The notes beneath the pieces were generated by a model that worked only from the letters and a program-made list of their open reading frames with translations, did not search any database and was not told where the DNA came from. A program made the position numbers and the translations under genes. Shown here one piece after another: positions 62,883-64,000 of a DNA stretch of 64,000 nucleotides. Every line of letters starts with the position of its first letter. Position 1 is the stretch's first letter. The DNA is from Terriglobia bacterium (GTDB lineage Bacteria > Acidobacteriota > Terriglobia > UBA7540), in contig DASTAW010000027.1 of NCBI GenBank assembly GCA_035712365.1, positions 78,385 through 142,384 on the forward strand, read 5' to 3'.

Positions 62883-63782
62883 TTATGATGGTTCTTTTTC
62901 TGCGCTTTTTTCGAGTTGAAGCTGGCGGTAAGCTTCGCTGCGGGAGATGCCGCGCGCGCGCGCGATGGCTTTTAAAGCGCCGCGTTCGTTGAGGCCCTGA
63001 CTGGCCCTGAGGTTCTCGATTTCTGCGTGGAGTGAATTGCCGTCCGTTCCGGCGGGCCGCGGAGCGGCGCCCGGCCCCAGAATGACCGTCAACTCGCCCC
63101 TGGCTGGTATCTTCTTCAGAAAAGCGCGAAGCTCGGTGACGGAGCCGCGCAGAAATTGCTCATGAAGCTTCGTAACTTCCCTCGCTATCACCATGTCACG
63201 GTCGCCAAGAAGTTCCTGGACGTCGCGCAGGCACTCAACAATGCGGTGAGGTGCCTCATAGAAAACGATGGTCCCCTCGAAAGCGGCCAATGCTGCCAGG
63301 CCCTTGCGTCGCGAGGACCTTTTGGCCGGAAAAAATCCTGTAAAAATGAATTCATTCATCGGAAGGCCGGCGACCGCGAGCGCCGCCACCATGGCCGAAG
63401 GGCCCGGCACTGGAACTACCTGGACCTTGTGCCGGACGGCCAGATTGACCAGGCGAAAGCCGGGGTCAGAAAGCACCGGCATGCCCGCATCGGACACAAG
63501 AGCAATGCTGCTTCCCTGCTCCATCTGCAGAACCAGCTCAGGCGCGCGCGTCAGCTCATTGTGCTCGTGATAGCTCACAGTGCGGGTGCTGATGCTGTAA
63601 TGGTTCAGGAGTTTTTGGGTCCTGCGCGTGTCTTCGCAGGCAATGAGATCTGCGCCCTTGAGGGCGGTCAGCGCCCGGAGGGTGATGTCTTCCAAGTTGC
63701 CGATCGGCGTCCCTACAACATACAGCCGCCCGGCCGGATGACGCGAGGGTGGATAACGGGCCGCAACAATCCGGCTTTTCAT
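62883..63782 (-). CDS. rsmI: 16S rRNA (cytidine-2'-O)-methyltransferase RsmI
   Basis: This 299-residue tetrapyrrole-methylase-fold enzyme methylates C1402 of 16S rRNA. Motifs are LYVVGTPIGNLEDITLRAL, ACEDTRRTQKLLNHY, LVSDAGMPVLSDPGFRLV, VPGPSAMVAALAVAGLP and FYEAPHRIVECL. The C-terminal helical extension is GLNERGALKAIARARGISRSEAYRQ. The gene is complete; the 101-base spacer to 62782 and beyond holds no other gene. Confidence 0.95.
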   Translation of the reverse strand: MKSRIVAARYPPSRHPAGRLYVVGTPIGNLEDITLRALTALKGADLIACEDTRRTQKLLNHYSISTRTVSYHEHNELTRAPELVLQMEQGSSIALVSDAGMPVLSDPGFRLVNLAVRHKVQVVPVPGPSAMVAALAVAGLPMNEFIFTGFFPAKRSSRRKGLAALAAFEGTIVFYEAPHRIVECLRDVQELLGDRDMVIAREVTKLHEQFLRGSVTELRAFLKKIPARGELTVILGPGAAPRPAGTDGNSLHAEIENLRASQGLNERGALKAIARARGISRSEAYRQLQLEKSAEKEPS

Positions 63783-63873
63783 CAGGATCGCCTCATTTCA
63801 GAATTTGTGGGTCCGCGTGCCGCTTCCAGTGTACCAATTGATACGCGCAGGCACAATGCACGTATGGAGACAT

Positions 63874-64000
63874 GTTAAATGTAACTGATGAGAGGCTGTC
63901 GAGACATTTAAGGATGTAACCCGTCGCGCCGTTTTAGGTGTAACCCGAATCCAGGGAGATGGAGGAGGGTTGCCATGAGTCGTCACTCGAGACGGGAGTA
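63874..64000 (+). mobile_element. Left end of a probable insertion sequence, running off the window
   Basis: The DNA from about 63874 has an inverted repeat TTAAATGT/ACATTTAA (63875-63882 and 63904-63911) and a direct repeat GTAACCCG at about 63917 and 63940. Transposases of integrase-core type often follow such ends. A truncated gene starts at 63975. The exact boundary and any target duplication cannot be seen without the right end. Confidence 0.5.
63975..64000 (+). CDS. Start of a putative integrase-core transposase (cut by window edge)
   Basis: ATG at 63975 is preceded by GGAGGAG (63961-63967), a strong ribosome site. The visible codons read MSRHSRRE followed by a partial codon. A (M)SRxSRREY start is what I recall of acidobacterial integrase-core transposases, but only nine codons are visible, so the call rests mainly on position and flank. 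Confidence 0.45.

Overview
The window reads as chromosome of an Acidobacteriota bacterium. The best evidence is two very large FtsX/MacB-type permeases of the 'acidobacterial duplicated orphan permease' (ADOP) family, each next to a PadR regulator, plus fragments of further ADOP genes. Lipid A (PagL-like) and heptose (RfaE2-like) genes fit a Gram-negative envelope. I found no tRNA, rRNA or CRISPR array. Gene calls come from reading protein motifs without database searches.

Layout. 1-5.97 kb (minus strand): lepB, carA, two small unknown genes and carB, which runs off the left edge. 6.05-7.63 kb (plus): a GT2 glycosyltransferase and a PagL-like lipid A deacylase. 7.8-10.8 kb (minus): hrcA-grpE-dnaJ without dnaK, read from a strong sigma-70-type promoter. 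10.9-15.8 kb: a repeat-rich zone holding an intact ADOP, its PadR regulator, two ADOP 5' fragments and palindromic repeats.

15.8-41.9 kb (plus) is the main feature, a Tad (Flp) pilus island. It opens with a sigma-54 activator that has a degenerate receiver domain, then a squalene-cyclase-repeat protein and a DUF362 protein. Two TadE-like pseudopilins and a TadG-like protein follow. Next comes a glycosylation-type cassette: a GtrB-like polyprenyl-phosphate glycosyltransferase, three tandem paralogous multi-membrane proteins, a methyltransferase and a fourth multi-membrane protein. Then come the Flp pilin, cpaA-cpaB-cpaC-cpaE-cpaF-tadB-tadC, a 32-residue membrane peptide, a DUF192 protein, a small membrane protein and an AAA ATPase. 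Sigma-54-like (GG-N10-GC) sites stand before the TadE unit, the glycosyltransferase unit and flp. I infer that the activator drives one regulon for pilus structure, pilus assembly and surface glycosylation.

41.9-52.4 kb is mostly housekeeping: hemL and a geranylgeranyl-reductase-family flavoprotein (minus), then rfaE2, mfd, a SurA-like isomerase, a YhaM-like nuclease, a divergent fabZ and dusB (plus). 52.4-57.4 kb has a secreted Asp-box protein, a chimeric scar of an ADOP 3' end fused to a second dusB 3' end, and the second ADOP/PadR pair. 57.5-62.6 kb (minus) is an EmrAB-TolC-type efflux operon with an embedded cytidylate-kinase-like gene. 62.9-63.8 kb is rsmI, and the right edge enters a probable insertion sequence.
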